From IMG/VR virus record IMGVR_UViG_3300031673_000051, positions 1 through 56,897 of that record: DNA of 56,897 bases, one strand, 5' to 3'. The DNA comes from a virus. The notes below the pieces were generated by a model. That model was given only the letters and a program-made list of their open reading frames with translations. It was not told the origin of the DNA and ran no database searches. Shown in pieces: positions 15,780 through 24,265 of this stretch; position 1 is the first letter of the stretch, and each line of letters begins with the position of its first letter. Position numbers and translations under genes: made by a program.

Positions 15780-15958
15780 CAGTTTCTAATAACGCTTTCA
15801 ACTGAAATATGATCTTCTGTTCTTGCTATCATAGCATCCAGTCTATCCGCAGCATTAGCAAACTGCGTGAAAGCTCGTTTCCATAAAATATTAACAGAAC
15901 AAGCACTCTCCTGCATAGCTTCTTCTCTTATCTCTTGTAATCTTTCTCTATCAAACAT
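15779..15958 (-). CDS. Small helical hypothetical protein
   Basis: 59 residues, almost entirely helical (RERLQEIREEAMQES, then FANAADRLDAMIARTEDH). Its start overlaps the end of the 15951-16337 gene by eight bases. Not recognised. Confidence 0.5.
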   Translation of the reverse strand: MFDRERLQEIREEAMQESACSVNILWKRAFTQFANAADRLDAMIARTEDHISVESVIRN

Positions 15959-16337
15959 CTTTCTCTTCCTTAACTATGGGCTCACCTAATTTCTTTTCTC
16001 GTTCACCCTTCGTTATAATATAGAGAATATGATTTGCGAAGTTCCTGGCGTGATCCGCTTTCATTGTTACCATGTCTTCCCAAAAATGTTTCTTTCTGAA
16101 GACAAATAGGAAAGCCATCTTTATACGTAACCATAGGGTGAACCTGCTGTGTCTTGCATGTCCGAACTCCCAAAAAGATAGGCTTATATATGGGGACTCT
16201 TGAAACTCCCTCATCCAGGTGGACTCCTGTACCATCACCTCGTTATCAGATATATCATCCTTGTCGTAATCCTTGGTAACTGCTATTCCTTCTCCCATAC
16301 AGTCACACGGAAATACCTTCGTTGGTTCCTCAAACAT
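15951..16337 (-). CDS. Hypothetical protein
   Basis: About 128 residues from the ATG reading MFEEPTKVFPCDCMGEG; a CDC-type cysteine pair is near the N-terminus, followed by YISLSFWEFGHARHSRF and a basic, aromatic middle. The layout (short Cys motif, S-F-W-E-F-G-H, then W-x-x-R-I-K) resembles small phage proteins of unknown function. The spacing of AGAGGTAGAGAA supports this start. Confidence 0.55.
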   Translation of the reverse strand: MFEEPTKVFPCDCMGEGIAVTKDYDKDDISDNEVMVQESTWMREFQESPYISLSFWEFGHARHSRFTLWLRIKMAFLFVFRKKHFWEDMVTMKADHARNFANHILYIITKGEREKKLGEPIVKEEKDV

Positions 16338-16362
16338 TTCTCTACCTCTCAACTCTTACCTC

Positions 16363-16517
16363 TCACTCCGCAATAGCCACAATCTTATATGGCCAATGAA
16401 ATCTCCTACATGACCGGCACCAGTATAAGAAAAGTTTGGTGCCATGCTTATGGCAGTATTTAGATTTTATCTTTTTAAACTTCATCTCACTCCGCAAGTC
16501 TTCCGGAAGCTTGTCAT
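16363..16517 (-). CDS. Small putative zinc-binding protein (frame interrupted at the start)
   Basis: A good ribosome site (ACAGGAGTAGAAATAA) and ATG at 16517 lead into an 11-codon dead end. One extra base right after the ATG opens xKLPEDLRSEMKFKK, then KYCHKHGTKLFLYWCRSC to a TGA at 16363. The CH...CRSC set suggests a zinc knuckle. Alternatively the real start is the internal ATG (MKFKKIKSKYCHKH). Confidence 0.45.
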
Positions 16518-16532
16518 TTATTTCTACTCCTG

Positions 16533-16754
16533 TTATGTAACTATTATCTCAAGTTTCTCATCATCAAAATTCACAAGAGCTTTAAAACCGGCACCATCAT
16601 CTAAGGGCGACACAGCCACCCCACAAGGATCATGTCCGTAGCGCATTACTATTGCTCCTACAGTACGACCAATGTCACTCTGAACTTTAGTAAACTCTTC
16701 AAACCTAAACTTACGTAAACCTTCTTCCAATGCTTTAATAAGTGCTTCATTCAT
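16533..16754 (-). CDS. Small hypothetical protein
   Basis: 73 residues with an N-terminal helix (ALIKALEEGLRKFRFEEFTK) and a C-terminal beta part (CGVAVSPLDDGAGFKALVNF). Preceded by a GA-repeat leader (16755-16779). Not recognised. Confidence 0.55.
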   Translation of the reverse strand: MNEALIKALEEGLRKFRFEEFTKVQSDIGRTVGAIVMRYGHDPCGVAVSPLDDGAGFKALVNFDDEKLEIIVT

Positions 16755-16778
16755 CTCTTTTCTCTCTCTTTCTTTCTC

Positions 16779-17177
16779 TCAACAATAATATACTGATGAT
16801 TGCCTACTTCGTAAATCCTGTACTTGGCAAACCATCTCAAGCATCTTCCATTGGGGCAAGTCATCAAAAGCTACTACTCCTAAAATCTTACTACAAATGT
16901 CACAATGAATAATTACTCTTCCTGGCTCCTCTAATCTTTTCAACTCGTAATGTTGCCAAGAAAACTTATGAAATCCTAACCTGCATACTATCTGTCTTCT
17001 AAAAGAAGACCCAGGAAAGTAAATCCATAAAAGAATTCCCTTATATAGCTTTAGCAAAGTTCGCTTTAACCAAGGATTCTTTTTATCTCCAATGTAAAGA
17101 AACTGTTTTAATGACCTTGAAACTCTCTTAACATCCCTTCTCTCTTTCTCAAAATTCTTTTGGATGTATCTGTTCAT
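16779..17177 (-). CDS. Basic hypothetical protein with cysteine pair
   Basis: 132 residues from the ATG at 17177, eight bases after the stop of the 17185-17528 gene. Very basic helical N-terminus (YIQKNFEKERRDVKRVSRSL), then a beta-rich part and CDICSKILG about 40 residues from the end, which with nearby His could bind zinc. No Shine-Dalgarno is visible. Not recognised. Confidence 0.55.
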   Translation of the reverse strand: MNRYIQKNFEKERRDVKRVSRSLKQFLYIGDKKNPWLKRTLLKLYKGILLWIYFPGSSFRRQIVCRLGFHKFSWQHYELKRLEEPGRVIIHCDICSKILGVVAFDDLPQWKMLEMVCQVQDLRSRQSSVYYC

Positions 17178-17184
17178 AGTATAC

Positions 17185-17528
17185 TTAAGATTCCAAATAT
17201 ATGGGTGGTGTAGCAGACGTGGCCAGTTGATGACCTGTGAACGTTGCAACCACACCCCTACCAGCGACCTCTATGTGTGGATCACTGGTGAGTACTGTCT
17301 ACACAATCACAACATTTTCATGCTGTGGATCATCAGACCAGAACCCTACAATCCTTGGAAGCTTCCTTCCTACCTTAAAGGGCTTCTCTGTTACAAGTGT
17401 CACAAATGTCTGGCCTTTTCTTCATTGGTAAATATGTACAATTTATTCCAAGGAGCAGTAACTGACACCATTTGACCACAAGGTCCTGATGGACCTTTAT
17501 CTTCATAAGCAACGTAGTATCTACTCAT
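17185..17528 (-). CDS. Hypothetical protein (one frame break and one in-frame TAG)
   Basis: The ATG at 17528 overlaps the stop of the upstream gene. It reads MSRYYVAYEDKGPSGPCGQM, then to FTNEEKARHL and a TGA. Adding one A to AAAA gives NEEKGQTFVTLVTEKPFKVG, then GFWSDDPQHENVVIV followed by TAG (17299-17301). The same frame continues convincingly (TVLTSDPHIEVAGRGVVATF) to a TAA at 17185, just before the next gene. Beta-rich, not recognised. Confidence 0.45.
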
Positions 17529-17769
17529 TCTCTTCTTTCTTTCCCACTACCTCAAGAATATATCTTAAGTATTCCTCAGGTCCTTCAACTACAACATCTA
17601 TTTCATAATGACTATTTCGTTTAACTCTAACACCTATAACATATTTTATTCCATAATCTCTGGCAGCCTCTTGTTCAAACCGTTCCTTCGGCCAAGAACC
17701 CTCAACATACCGAAGACCATAATGATTATATACTGCTCTGTACAACTTCCATCCACTGGAGTTTACCAT
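17521..17769 (-). CDS. Hypothetical protein, paralogue of the 17798-18112 product
   Basis: 82 residues: GWKLYRAVYNHYGLRYVEG, F-E-x-E-A-A-R-D-Y-G, V-I-G-V-R-V-K, V-V-E-G-P-E-E-Y-L-R-Y-I-L-E-V-V. The same order of motifs occurs in the adjacent upstream protein, so the pair arose by tandem duplication. Family unknown. Confidence 0.6.
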   Translation of the reverse strand: MVNSSGWKLYRAVYNHYGLRYVEGSWPKERFEQEAARDYGIKYVIGVRVKRNSHYEIDVVVEGPEEYLRYILEVVGKKEENE

Positions 17770-17797
17770 CTAAGATCCCCATTCTTTAATAACTTAA

Positions 17798-18112
17798 CTA
17801 TACTGGTTCAGAATCAAGCGCGCATATCCCCTTATGCTGATTGAGGTCTGCTTCAGCCCTAGCCCTATCTTGCATCTTTACTAGTTCCAAAACATACTCA
17901 AGTATTTCTTTATCACCTTCTAATATTACTCTAACATGAACAGATGTGGCAAGTTTGATTGGTTTACCTATAATCCAACCCACACAACCATAATCTTTTT
18001 CTAAAGCTTTTTCAAATTGGTTATCCTCTTCTCCAGAAGAATCACCTTCGATGGCATACTGACCCATCTCATCATAAATACATCTGAGAAGTTTCCATCC
18101 CTTAGCTTTCAT
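17798..18112 (-). CDS. Hypothetical protein, paralogue of the 17521-17769 product
   Basis: 104 residues: GWKLLRCIYDEMGQYAIEG, F-E-K-A-L-E-K-D-Y-G, I-I-G-K-P-I-K, I-L-E-G-D-K-E-I-L-E-Y-V-L-E-L-V, then a 25-residue extra tail absent from its neighbour. Small alpha/beta protein, function unknown. Its ATG overlaps the end of the 18102-18293 gene. Confidence 0.6.
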   Translation of the reverse strand: MKAKGWKLLRCIYDEMGQYAIEGDSSGEEDNQFEKALEKDYGCVGWIIGKPIKLATSVHVRVILEGDKEILEYVLELVKMQDRARAEADLNQHKGICALDSEPV

Positions 18113-18293
18113 TCTTATGACTCCTCAACAGTAAGCCGACTATTAGCACTGGTATCCAGAAATGTAATTCATTTGCCGCTAGTCCTAAGTTTACTCCAAC
18201 TTCTGCAGCCCATCGCTCAAACCAATAGGTGTAAATGGATATGAAAACTATAACAATTAAACATATCATAAAAACAATACTTTTCTTACTCAT
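18102..18293 (-). CDS. Small two-helix membrane protein
   Basis: 63 residues from MSKKSIVFMI. Membrane segments at about 5-23 (FMICLIVIVFISIYTYWF) and 45-58 (FWIPVLIVGLLL), with a short external loop and a basic tail. Function unknown. Confidence 0.55.
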   Translation of the reverse strand: MSKKSIVFMICLIVIVFISIYTYWFERWAAEVGVNLGLAANELHFWIPVLIVGLLLRSHKNES

Positions 18294-18294
18294 C

Positions 18295-18599
18295 TTACTT
18301 CTCCTCATTCTCTACATCTAAGTAGGGTTCTGTTGTAGGTTTATCCAGACCTAACTCCTCTGAACACCAATCAACAAAGTCTCTAACTTCTGCATAATCT
18401 CCATCCCAACCATAGGTACGCGCTAAATGAACTAACTTATCTAAGAACGCTTGATTCCCATCTGGCACATCCTTCGTACCGTTTCTAATCTTTGCCAGAG
18501 CCCAACCGAAGACATAACCTAGGTAGTACATCATGTGCAGAAAGCCTACTGCCGCTGACGCCAGTAATAGTATTGTGACATTTGATCTAAATCTATCAT
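18295..18599 (-). CDS. Small membrane-associated protein (frame interrupted)
   Basis: The C-terminal ~80 residues (GFLHMMYYLGYVFGWALAKI, then FLDKLVHLARTYGWDG) lack a sensible start in frame. A strongly preceded ATG (GAGGAAGAT) at 18599 gives MIDLDQMSQYYYWRQRQ before a TAG; one extra base just before that TAG joins both parts. One membrane segment, then a soluble helical domain ending EEK. Not recognised. Confidence 0.5.
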
Positions 18600-18772
18600 A
18601 TCTTCCTCTTCTTCTCAAATATCCAAAGCCACATAGCCAAAACAAATAACAGTCTTGCCAAATCCAGTAGTATCCAAGGTGATCCATAGGCTACTACCAT
18701 AAATGAGTATAAAACTATTTGATGCGGCAGGGTAACTGTCCATAGCTGCTGCTTCAATGATAACTCACGCAC
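18596..18772 (-). CDS. Small membrane protein with GTG start
   Basis: 58 residues read from a GTG after GGGAGTAAATCAG. Two hydrophobic segments (IVLYSFMVVAY and ILLDLARLLFVLAMWLWIF) end in a basic EKKRKI tail. Not recognised. Confidence 0.5.
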   Translation of the reverse strand: MRELSLKQQLWTVTLPHQIVLYSFMVVAYGSPWILLDLARLLFVLAMWLWIFEKKRKI

Positions 18773-18777
18773 CTGAT

Positions 18778-18882
18778 TTACTCCCGGGAAGTTTTCTTAC
18801 ACTTGGGACAAATTCTTTTACCATCTTTCTTAGCCCCACACCAAGGACAATAAGGATGATTCGGATTGTAACTCCTATACAT
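18778..18882 (-). CDS. Tiny zinc-ribbon protein
   Basis: 34 residues: CPWCGAKK near residue 12 and CPKCKK near residue 25, a minimal four-cysteine ribbon with a basic tail. The ATG lies inside the last codons of the previous gene. Confidence 0.5.
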   Translation of the reverse strand: MYRSYNPNHPYCPWCGAKKDGKRICPKCKKTSRE

Positions 18883-19069
18883 AACTCATAACCTCCGAAA
18901 AATCATGAGGAAATGATTCCTCACTATAGTCATCTTCAATTGTTGCCTCACCCAAATCCATTATGGACCTATCCTTTTGCTCCCTTATGGGGAACTCCTC
19001 CATTACATCAAGTAGTGTTACTTCACTCTGCCACGCTGGGGGTGTGAGTACATCCTGTCCTAAAAACAT
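18875..19069 (-). CDS. Small acidic hypothetical protein
   Basis: 64 residues, ATG start, acidic throughout (ATIEDDYSEESFPHDFSEV). No motif recognised. Confidence 0.5.
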   Translation of the reverse strand: MFLGQDVLTPPAWQSEVTLLDVMEEFPIREQKDRSIMDLGEATIEDDYSEESFPHDFSEVMSYV

Positions 19070-19107
19070 TGTAGTCTTCCTTTATTTCCTATTCCTTATT
19101 CAATTCT

Positions 19108-19788
19108 TTAATCTTCATCCACAAAAAGTCCGAACGTGCTTGCTTGATCCTTCTGCAGTCCATCAACACACAGCTCGGGATGATTCTCCCTAACCCAGCA
19201 GATAAAAGCTCCTCCTATAACCTTCAACCAGGGCACTGGAATTCCTGCCTGTTCAAACATATCAAAATAATCTGTAAACCTGACCTTGTTCTCGCCTCCT
19301 GTCCGACCTTAGGCCTGTTCATCCAAGTATGGCCCCATCGGATACGGTCTGATTCTAGTTGAGCTTTAAAGGCCTCTATAAACTCAGGTAGATAGTCTTC
19401 CAACTTAGGTTCTGCTGGCTTAAGTGCTTCTCTATTTCCTGCATACCTATAGAACTCAACCTTCTCAAGGGTACAACCAGCAAATACACACACTTTTTTC
19501 AGGGATTCGCAAACCTCATATTTCAAATAAAAGGGTTTCATTTCAGCAAGGGATTCACAAGTATGTATTATCCGACTACAACCATCATTCGGGCATATCA
19601 AACCAATCTTTTTTCAAACAATCCAAACTCAACTGCCAAATCACATATATCTCGAGCGGCAACGGAAGACATATCATAAAAACTTCGAATATTCTCTACG
19701 TAAATTCTGTCCAAATCCAAATCCGAAGAAAGCATGGTAGACCAGTCTATCCTCTTATACAAAGCTAAGCATCGTTCCTACTATTCAT
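19108..19788 (-). CDS. Hypothetical protein in four frame segments
   Basis: A single gene can be rebuilt from an ATG at 19788 (MNSRNDA) to a TAA at 19108 by adding one base at three places: GCTTAG to GCTTTAG, the six-A run before GATTGG, and a site near CAAGGTCAGG. Segments then read ALYKRIDWSTMLSSDLDLD, EFGLFEKKIGLICPNDG, HTWMNRPKVGQEARTK, VRFTDYFDMFEQAGIPVPWL and GGAFICWVRENHPELC. A CPNDGC near the middle may bind zinc. The longest uninterrupted piece is 19224-19601. Family not recognised. Confidence 0.5.
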
Positions 19789-19818
19789 CTCTTCTCTCTA
19801 TCTCTCTCTTTCACTATT

Positions 19819-19938
19819 TTATCCTTTTGTTTTTGCTATATCCTCAGCAAACTCTTTCATGAAAAATGAAACAGGTCGATCGAGATGATCAAACTCACTT
19901 AAAAACTTAGCCAGTATCTTATCTATCTTGAGACTCAT
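19819..19938 (-). CDS. Small hypothetical protein
   Basis: 39 residues: MSLKIDKILAKFLSEFDHLD, then PVSFFMKEFAEDIAKTKG. Preceded by the GA-repeat leader and followed by another. Probably a small helical protein. Confidence 0.4.
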   Translation of the reverse strand: MSLKIDKILAKFLSEFDHLDRPVSFFMKEFAEDIAKTKG

Positions 19939-19949
19939 CTCTTCTCTCT

Positions 19950-22487
19950 TTAACTCTCTTTATCAAAAGGCAAAGTCAATTGACCGGGGGTATCCGCTAC
20001 CACAACTGAATCAACCCGGTGACTATCATCTACCTCTTTATCCAAAATCATAGCATTACCATATAAAGCGTTCCATTTCTCCATACATCTTTCTATTCCG
20101 AGCCAACCTCCACTACGTTCCAACTTCTTTAGTGCCACTTCATTTACCCGACCATCTGCATGCTGAGTTTGCGTCGGAACAAATGATTGTAAATCTGTAT
20201 CAAACAAACATGGTTTATTAAATACTCTATCCTTATCTTCCTTACTCATTGACTTATCTAACAACTCCTTAACTTTTATCTCGTGAGCCATTCTCCCTTT
20301 ACGCTTCTCACACAAGAATTTATTCTCGCGAAGTTCCCTGAGTGTCTTATCCCTAAGGGCCTGTCTCTTCCGTTCAAATGGTTGTTCTTCCTCAGGAAGT
20401 TCCTCAATAGGTGCTTCCTCAATTGGAGCTACTTCTTCCGCCACAAGATATTCTTTAAGATCAAAATCCTCTAACTTTAAAATCTTCTCATTTAAGTAAT
20501 TGAATATCTCAATCTTATCTAACTGCTTATCCGTCCCATCAACAATATCACTTATCACTTCCATCATTGAGGATACAACTTCCATACCATCCTTTAAGGA
20601 CGCTTTCAAGGACTCCTCTTCTGCCGTACTCATCTCAGGCATCTGAACATCAAAAAGATTTGGGTCGGGATCCATATTCATATAAGCTAAATGAATCTGA
20701 CAAATTCTTTTGATTCCTGTCCTAACCGTCCTCTGTAATTTTCTGGCCATCCTGGCAAAATTGATATCTACTTTTTCAATGGCCTGACTACCCAGTGCTC
20801 CTGTAGCTTCCTTTAACCATGCACCTAATAGAGGAAGTGGAGTTCTTAGGGCTGATGCCAACTGCTGGCGTAAATCCTCAATATCCTTAATCCATCGTAT
20901 ATCCGTCTCTCCACCTATCTTATCAAAAGTAAGATCACCCACGTTATCCCAAACGGGGATGAAAATATCTTCTATGCTTGACATAGGGTTTTCTTTGCTC
21001 TCGAGGTTTGGAGAGCCAGCACTTGTATCCATACTCCGTGCTTCTCTAAGCACTCGACTATACTGATCTATAAGTTCACCTACTGCCTCCATGTTGGCGC
21101 TATCTACTTTGAGCTTCCAAACGTAGCGGATTAGGCCCCTACTCAACCGGGCAATTAATAAGCTATCTTCTGCTAATCTCAACCTTCTATAAATTGCTAA
21201 GGCATTCATTATAACAGATGTACCATATCGGGTTGTCACCTGCTTTGATCTTAATCCTGTCAATAAATGTACAGTTCTATATTCTGCATAAGACTGATCA
21301 CCAAACTGTGGCCTTTGTTTCTTCCCACCTAACAATCTAAAGTGAACATACTCCCACGGGGCCATTAGTCTTTGTTGATCCCCTGCTTGACCTACAGGTG
21401 TTTTGTAATATCCTATCAATACTCCCTCATGATCCACCCTACTTATATTTATCGGATGGTCACTATCATCAATTGATATAACCCCCTGTCCTGGAATTCC
21501 ATTTACCTTAACAAACATATCTCCATATGAACCTGCTGTAAATGCCCAATCAAATATCTTCTCCTCTATACCAATCCGGTCCATCAATTTTGTTAATTCC
21601 TTTTGGTATGTTGGACTCTCACTTGTTACCCATATGGTGGCATTATGCATGGGAGAAAAGACCGTATTGGAAATATAAATACCTACATCCAAACCAAACA
21701 AGTGACTCCCAGTTACCTCTATGTCATAAACTACCTGTTCTCCAATACATTCTATCTTTGTAATTTTATAATTACACGGTGATGTTGTAAGAAAATAAGC
21801 ATTTTGTAAGAAAAAAGAGACATCTGTGTACCTCACCCAGTTACCATGTGCATCCAGGGTAGGTACATACATACCACCTGCTACATCCCACACCAATTCA
21901 AACCTATTGTCAGTCAGGCACCGGGCGAACGGCATTAAAGAATCACCAACTACCAATTCATCCGTCCTACACAGGCTGCCATCTCTCTTAATAAACTTGT
22001 GGTTATCGCTGGCATCTACAAACTTCCCATTATCCAACCATACTCTATAAGTCTTGGGTGTATGTTTTTGTTTAACTGCATTTACAATCTTAGCAGGTTG
22101 GGGTTTTCCATTAGTATCACAAGAATAAACCCAATTCTCTTTACCTACCTTGTGCTCTTCTAAAATCTCTCTAATTGTCAACGTTCTGCCATCAAGAAGA
22201 GGTATTCTAGTATCTCCCGTTAAACAGCAGTAATTTGCGTATAACTCTGTTGCTGCGCCTACAATAGGATGTTCCAGGGCTTTCTCCACCTGATGGTAAA
22301 TATTATACCTATCATAAAATATCTGAGCATCGGCGAGTAAGTCGTGTTGTACTTGAGTTGATGTAAGACCTATCCTTCTCAATAAAGTCTTATCTTCTGG
22401 TGATAAATGATCTACCTGAGAAACCTCTCCAGGAAGCATCAATGGCTTATTATAAAGATTGTTGAGCTGTGCAAACGGATTATTCAT
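19950..22487 (-). CDS. Portal protein carrying a mini-intein
   Basis: 845 codons. The extein parts (1-87 and 275-845, about 658 residues after splicing) resemble large-phage portal proteins: an N-terminal E-H-P-I-V-G-A-A-T-E-L-Y-A-N-Y segment, the W-E-Y-V-H-F-R-L region, a long helical stem (RQQLASALRTPLPLLGAWLK) and a C-terminal Glu-rich part. The portal forms the dodecameric DNA gate at one head vertex, docks the terminase and later the tail. The intein lies between Cys87 and Thr275. Portal and terminase both carry inteins here. A promoter-like spacer precedes the gene. Confidence 0.8.
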   Translation of the reverse strand: MNNPFAQLNNLYNKPLMLPGEVSQVDHLSPEDKTLLRRIGLTSTQVQHDLLADAQIFYDRYNIYHQVEKALEHPIVGAATELYANYCCLTGDTRIPLLDGRTLTIREILEEHKVGKENWVYSCDTNGKPQPAKIVNAVKQKHTPKTYRVWLDNGKFVDASDNHKFIKRDGSLCRTDELVVGDSLMPFARCLTDNRFELVWDVAGGMYVPTLDAHGNWVRYTDVSFFLQNAYFLTTSPCNYKITKIECIGEQVVYDIEVTGSHLFGLDVGIYISNTVFSPMHNATIWVTSESPTYQKELTKLMDRIGIEEKIFDWAFTAGSYGDMFVKVNGIPGQGVISIDDSDHPINISRVDHEGVLIGYYKTPVGQAGDQQRLMAPWEYVHFRLLGGKKQRPQFGDQSYAEYRTVHLLTGLRSKQVTTRYGTSVIMNALAIYRRLRLAEDSLLIARLSRGLIRYVWKLKVDSANMEAVGELIDQYSRVLREARSMDTSAGSPNLESKENPMSSIEDIFIPVWDNVGDLTFDKIGGETDIRWIKDIEDLRQQLASALRTPLPLLGAWLKEATGALGSQAIEKVDINFARMARKLQRTVRTGIKRICQIHLAYMNMDPDPNLFDVQMPEMSTAEEESLKASLKDGMEVVSSMMEVISDIVDGTDKQLDKIEIFNYLNEKILKLEDFDLKEYLVAEEVAPIEEAPIEELPEEEQPFERKRQALRDKTLRELRENKFLCEKRKGRMAHEIKVKELLDKSMSKEDKDRVFNKPCLFDTDLQSFVPTQTQHADGRVNEVALKKLERSGGWLGIERCMEKWNALYGNAMILDKEVDDSHRVDSVVVADTPGQLTLPFDKES
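21666..22226 (-). mobile_element. Mini-intein in the portal gene
   Basis: Codons 88-274 of the portal ORF. Block A is CLTGDTRIPLLDG with Cys1; block B-like residues are ASDNHKFIKRDGS; block F is YDIEVTGSHLFGLDVGIY; the end is I-S-N before Thr275 (+1). It is only about 187 residues, so a full homing endonuclease is missing. The penultimate residue is Ser instead of the usual His, and the nucleophile at +1 is Thr. Confidence 0.85.
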
Positions 22488-22591
22488 ATCAACCCTACTT
22501 TAATCACTGTTTTTAACTTAAAAGACGGCCTACATTTCACCAAAACATGATCCAAATATACCTCTGGTACATTATAATATAAAGGTACTTG

Positions 22592-22620
22592 TCTATACAC
22601 CTATATAAATAAAGAACCAA
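22592..22620 (-). promoter_or_regulatory. Promoter candidate upstream of the portal gene
   Basis: In the 151-base spacer 22488-22638 the minus strand has TTGGTT (22615-22620), 17 bases, then TATAGA (22592-22597). A second TATAAT lies at 22571-22576. Just upstream an A6T6 stretch follows the stop of the DUF6794-like gene and could end that transcript weakly. Confidence 0.4.
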
Positions 22621-22638
22621 ATAAAAAATTTTTTGAAA

Positions 22639-23147
22639 CTATTTTAAATCTTCCCAGTATTTCTTATAGACTTCAATTTGTTCATCAAGCTCTATACTTA
22701 ATCCATGAGTACTCCGATAGTATGATGTTAAGATGATTCCGGACATATCATCTGCATGCTCAATGCCCCTTTCCTTAAACCACTTGTAGAGGGCGCCTTC
22801 TTCATCCCACAATTTCCAGTTATTGCGTATCCACCTTCCGAGGCTATGATGTAAGGAACAGGTAAACTTTTCTTCACTCCACTCCTTCACTTCTTCTGGA
22901 TTTACGGATAAGTACAGTGGTCGAACAATCTCATCTACCTCTTCTATACACTCGTCTAAATTGGTAGGGAGTTATTTATTTCTTCCTCTGGTTTACTTAC
23001 CTGCTCCCTATGTCCAACACACCAGTTATCTATTTGAGTCAGCACACCCATTAAATCTGGTAAAGGTTCACACTGGGGAGCAAGACTTTTGAATAACCTA
23101 CTTGCATACCCATAGGCTTCTTTATACATCTGTTCGTTTCCTATCAT
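22639..23147 (-). CDS. DUF6794-like protein, possibly fused to an N-terminal domain (frame interrupted)
   Basis: The downstream part shows the DUF6794 pattern: N-L-D-E-C-I-E-E-V-D, then SLHHSLGRWIRNNWKLW, then HADDMSGIIL. It has no start codon in its frame. The upstream part (ATG 23147, GAGGAGAGGGTAAT ribosome site) reads APQCEPLPDLMGVLTQIDNW and ends at a TAG that one added base would bypass, giving one 169-residue protein. They may instead be two genes with a damaged second start. Functions unknown. Confidence 0.55.
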
Positions 23148-23148
23148 A

Positions 23149-23772
23149 TTACCCTCTCCTCTCTCCCATCTCCTTGGACAACAATTGTAATGTCTCATCT
23201 ACTTTCCTACTTGCACAGTAATCCGCTAAATGAACCAACTGAGCAAACGCCTGCTCTTCGCCCTTTAAGTTACTCGGTCGGTAAGCGACATCTGTGGTCC
23301 ACTGACCCATGTGACCTGCTATTCCCATAAGAATCCTGTGCCGTGTGGGCTCAGATAGATACGAACCCATGTTGGCCACCCTTATTGCCTCAGCCAAGTA
23401 CACACCATGGGTACCTGTTGTATTTCCACACCGTTTGTAACTGACGTCCGTTGGGCCGTTCTTGTGCATATCATGCATCAATAGGGCCGCAGTAACTTCA
23501 TCCTTTAGAAGAGCCTCTGGAATACCTTTTAATGCATCAAAAGTATTGACAGCTCGAATCAACCCTTCACCCCACCATACAGCCAACTTGGTATGCCGTA
23601 CTAATCCACCTTTACCTATGGAAACAGCCGGGTGATACTTCCCTGAAAGACTGGCAGGACAAGTCCAAAAATATTCAGGACACAGGTCATCAAAACAATC
23701 CAAAACAAATGACATTATATCATCATTTTGAATGCTTGCTATTTCTTCTACAAAAACTTCTTCAGCTTTCAT
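23149..23772 (-). CDS. HD-domain phosphohydrolase
   Basis: About 207 residues. HD-superfamily metal ligands are visible: His in GGLVRHTKLAVWW, the HD doublet in ALLMHDMHKNGP, His in GIAGHMGQW, and Asp in VHLADYCASRK. HD proteins hydrolyse phosphate esters, often nucleotides; phage members commonly act on nucleotides during takeover. Substrate cannot be read. The start is MKAEEVFVEEIAS after GGTGGTAGAA. Its end overlaps the next gene's ribosome site. Confidence 0.75.
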   Translation of the reverse strand: MKAEEVFVEEIASIQNDDIMSFVLDCFDDLCPEYFWTCPASLSGKYHPAVSIGKGGLVRHTKLAVWWGEGLIRAVNTFDALKGIPEALLKDEVTAALLMHDMHKNGPTDVSYKRCGNTTGTHGVYLAEAIRVANMGSYLSEPTRHRILMGIAGHMGQWTTDVAYRPSNLKGEEQAFAQLVHLADYCASRKVDETLQLLSKEMGERRG

Positions 23773-23864
23773 TTCTACCACCAAATGACTTTAATTATTT
23801 TTTTCTCAATCTACACAACGGACAACGATAGTAATCCACCACTTGAAATTTCTCCCAACCATCC

Positions 23865-24265
23865 CTACCAAACATCAATGGTAAAACAATCGCGTCTCTT
23901 TATCCATTCTTGAACGTCAATTGTTTCTCGCTTCACAAGCTCACACGCCCAACTTGTATATTCGTCTAATATGACATCAACAAATTCCTTAGCCGCTACT
24001 TTCATTTTATCTGTGTAGACTGTACCATTACCTTCGGGATTACTGTATTCTTCATCCAAGTCTTCTATGAGCCTTTCTAAAACGGAAAAAGCTAATAAAT
24101 CCGCTTTGGTAAATCCATGTGTGCATAGCCACACACCTCTATAGTCTCAGGTAGGTCTTTAATATTTTCTATACCATCCAGCACAGACTCAATTGCATCA
24201 TCCATTTCGGTGTAGGTCAGATATTCGTCGCCTTCTGAACCCCAAAATTTTATTTCTTTACTCAT
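23865..24265 (-). CDS. Hypothetical protein of a phage-common family (frame interrupted)
   Basis: The ATG at 24265 reads EGDEYLTYTEMDDAIESVLD, then LPETIEVCGYAHMDLPKR and a stop. Adding one A (CCAAAG to CCAAAAG) continues ADLLAFSVLERLIEDLDEEY, then VDVILDEYTSWACELVKRE and DVQEWIKRR to 23865. The layout (acidic start, D-E-A-I-E, L-P-E-T-I-x-V-C, L-D-E-E-Y, W-A-C-E) matches a small protein I have seen in many phages and plasmids; its function is unknown. Confidence 0.6.

Noticed and set aside
17164-17475. Plus-strand ORF of 103 codons
   Set aside because: It is open only because it lies opposite the interrupted 17185-17528 gene; the minus-strand reading is far more protein-like and fits the operon.
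17478-17496. Perfect inverted repeat (AAGGTCC TGAT GGACCTT) as a terminator
   Set aside because: It lies inside a coding frame, encodes G-P-S-G-P and is not followed by a T run on either strand.
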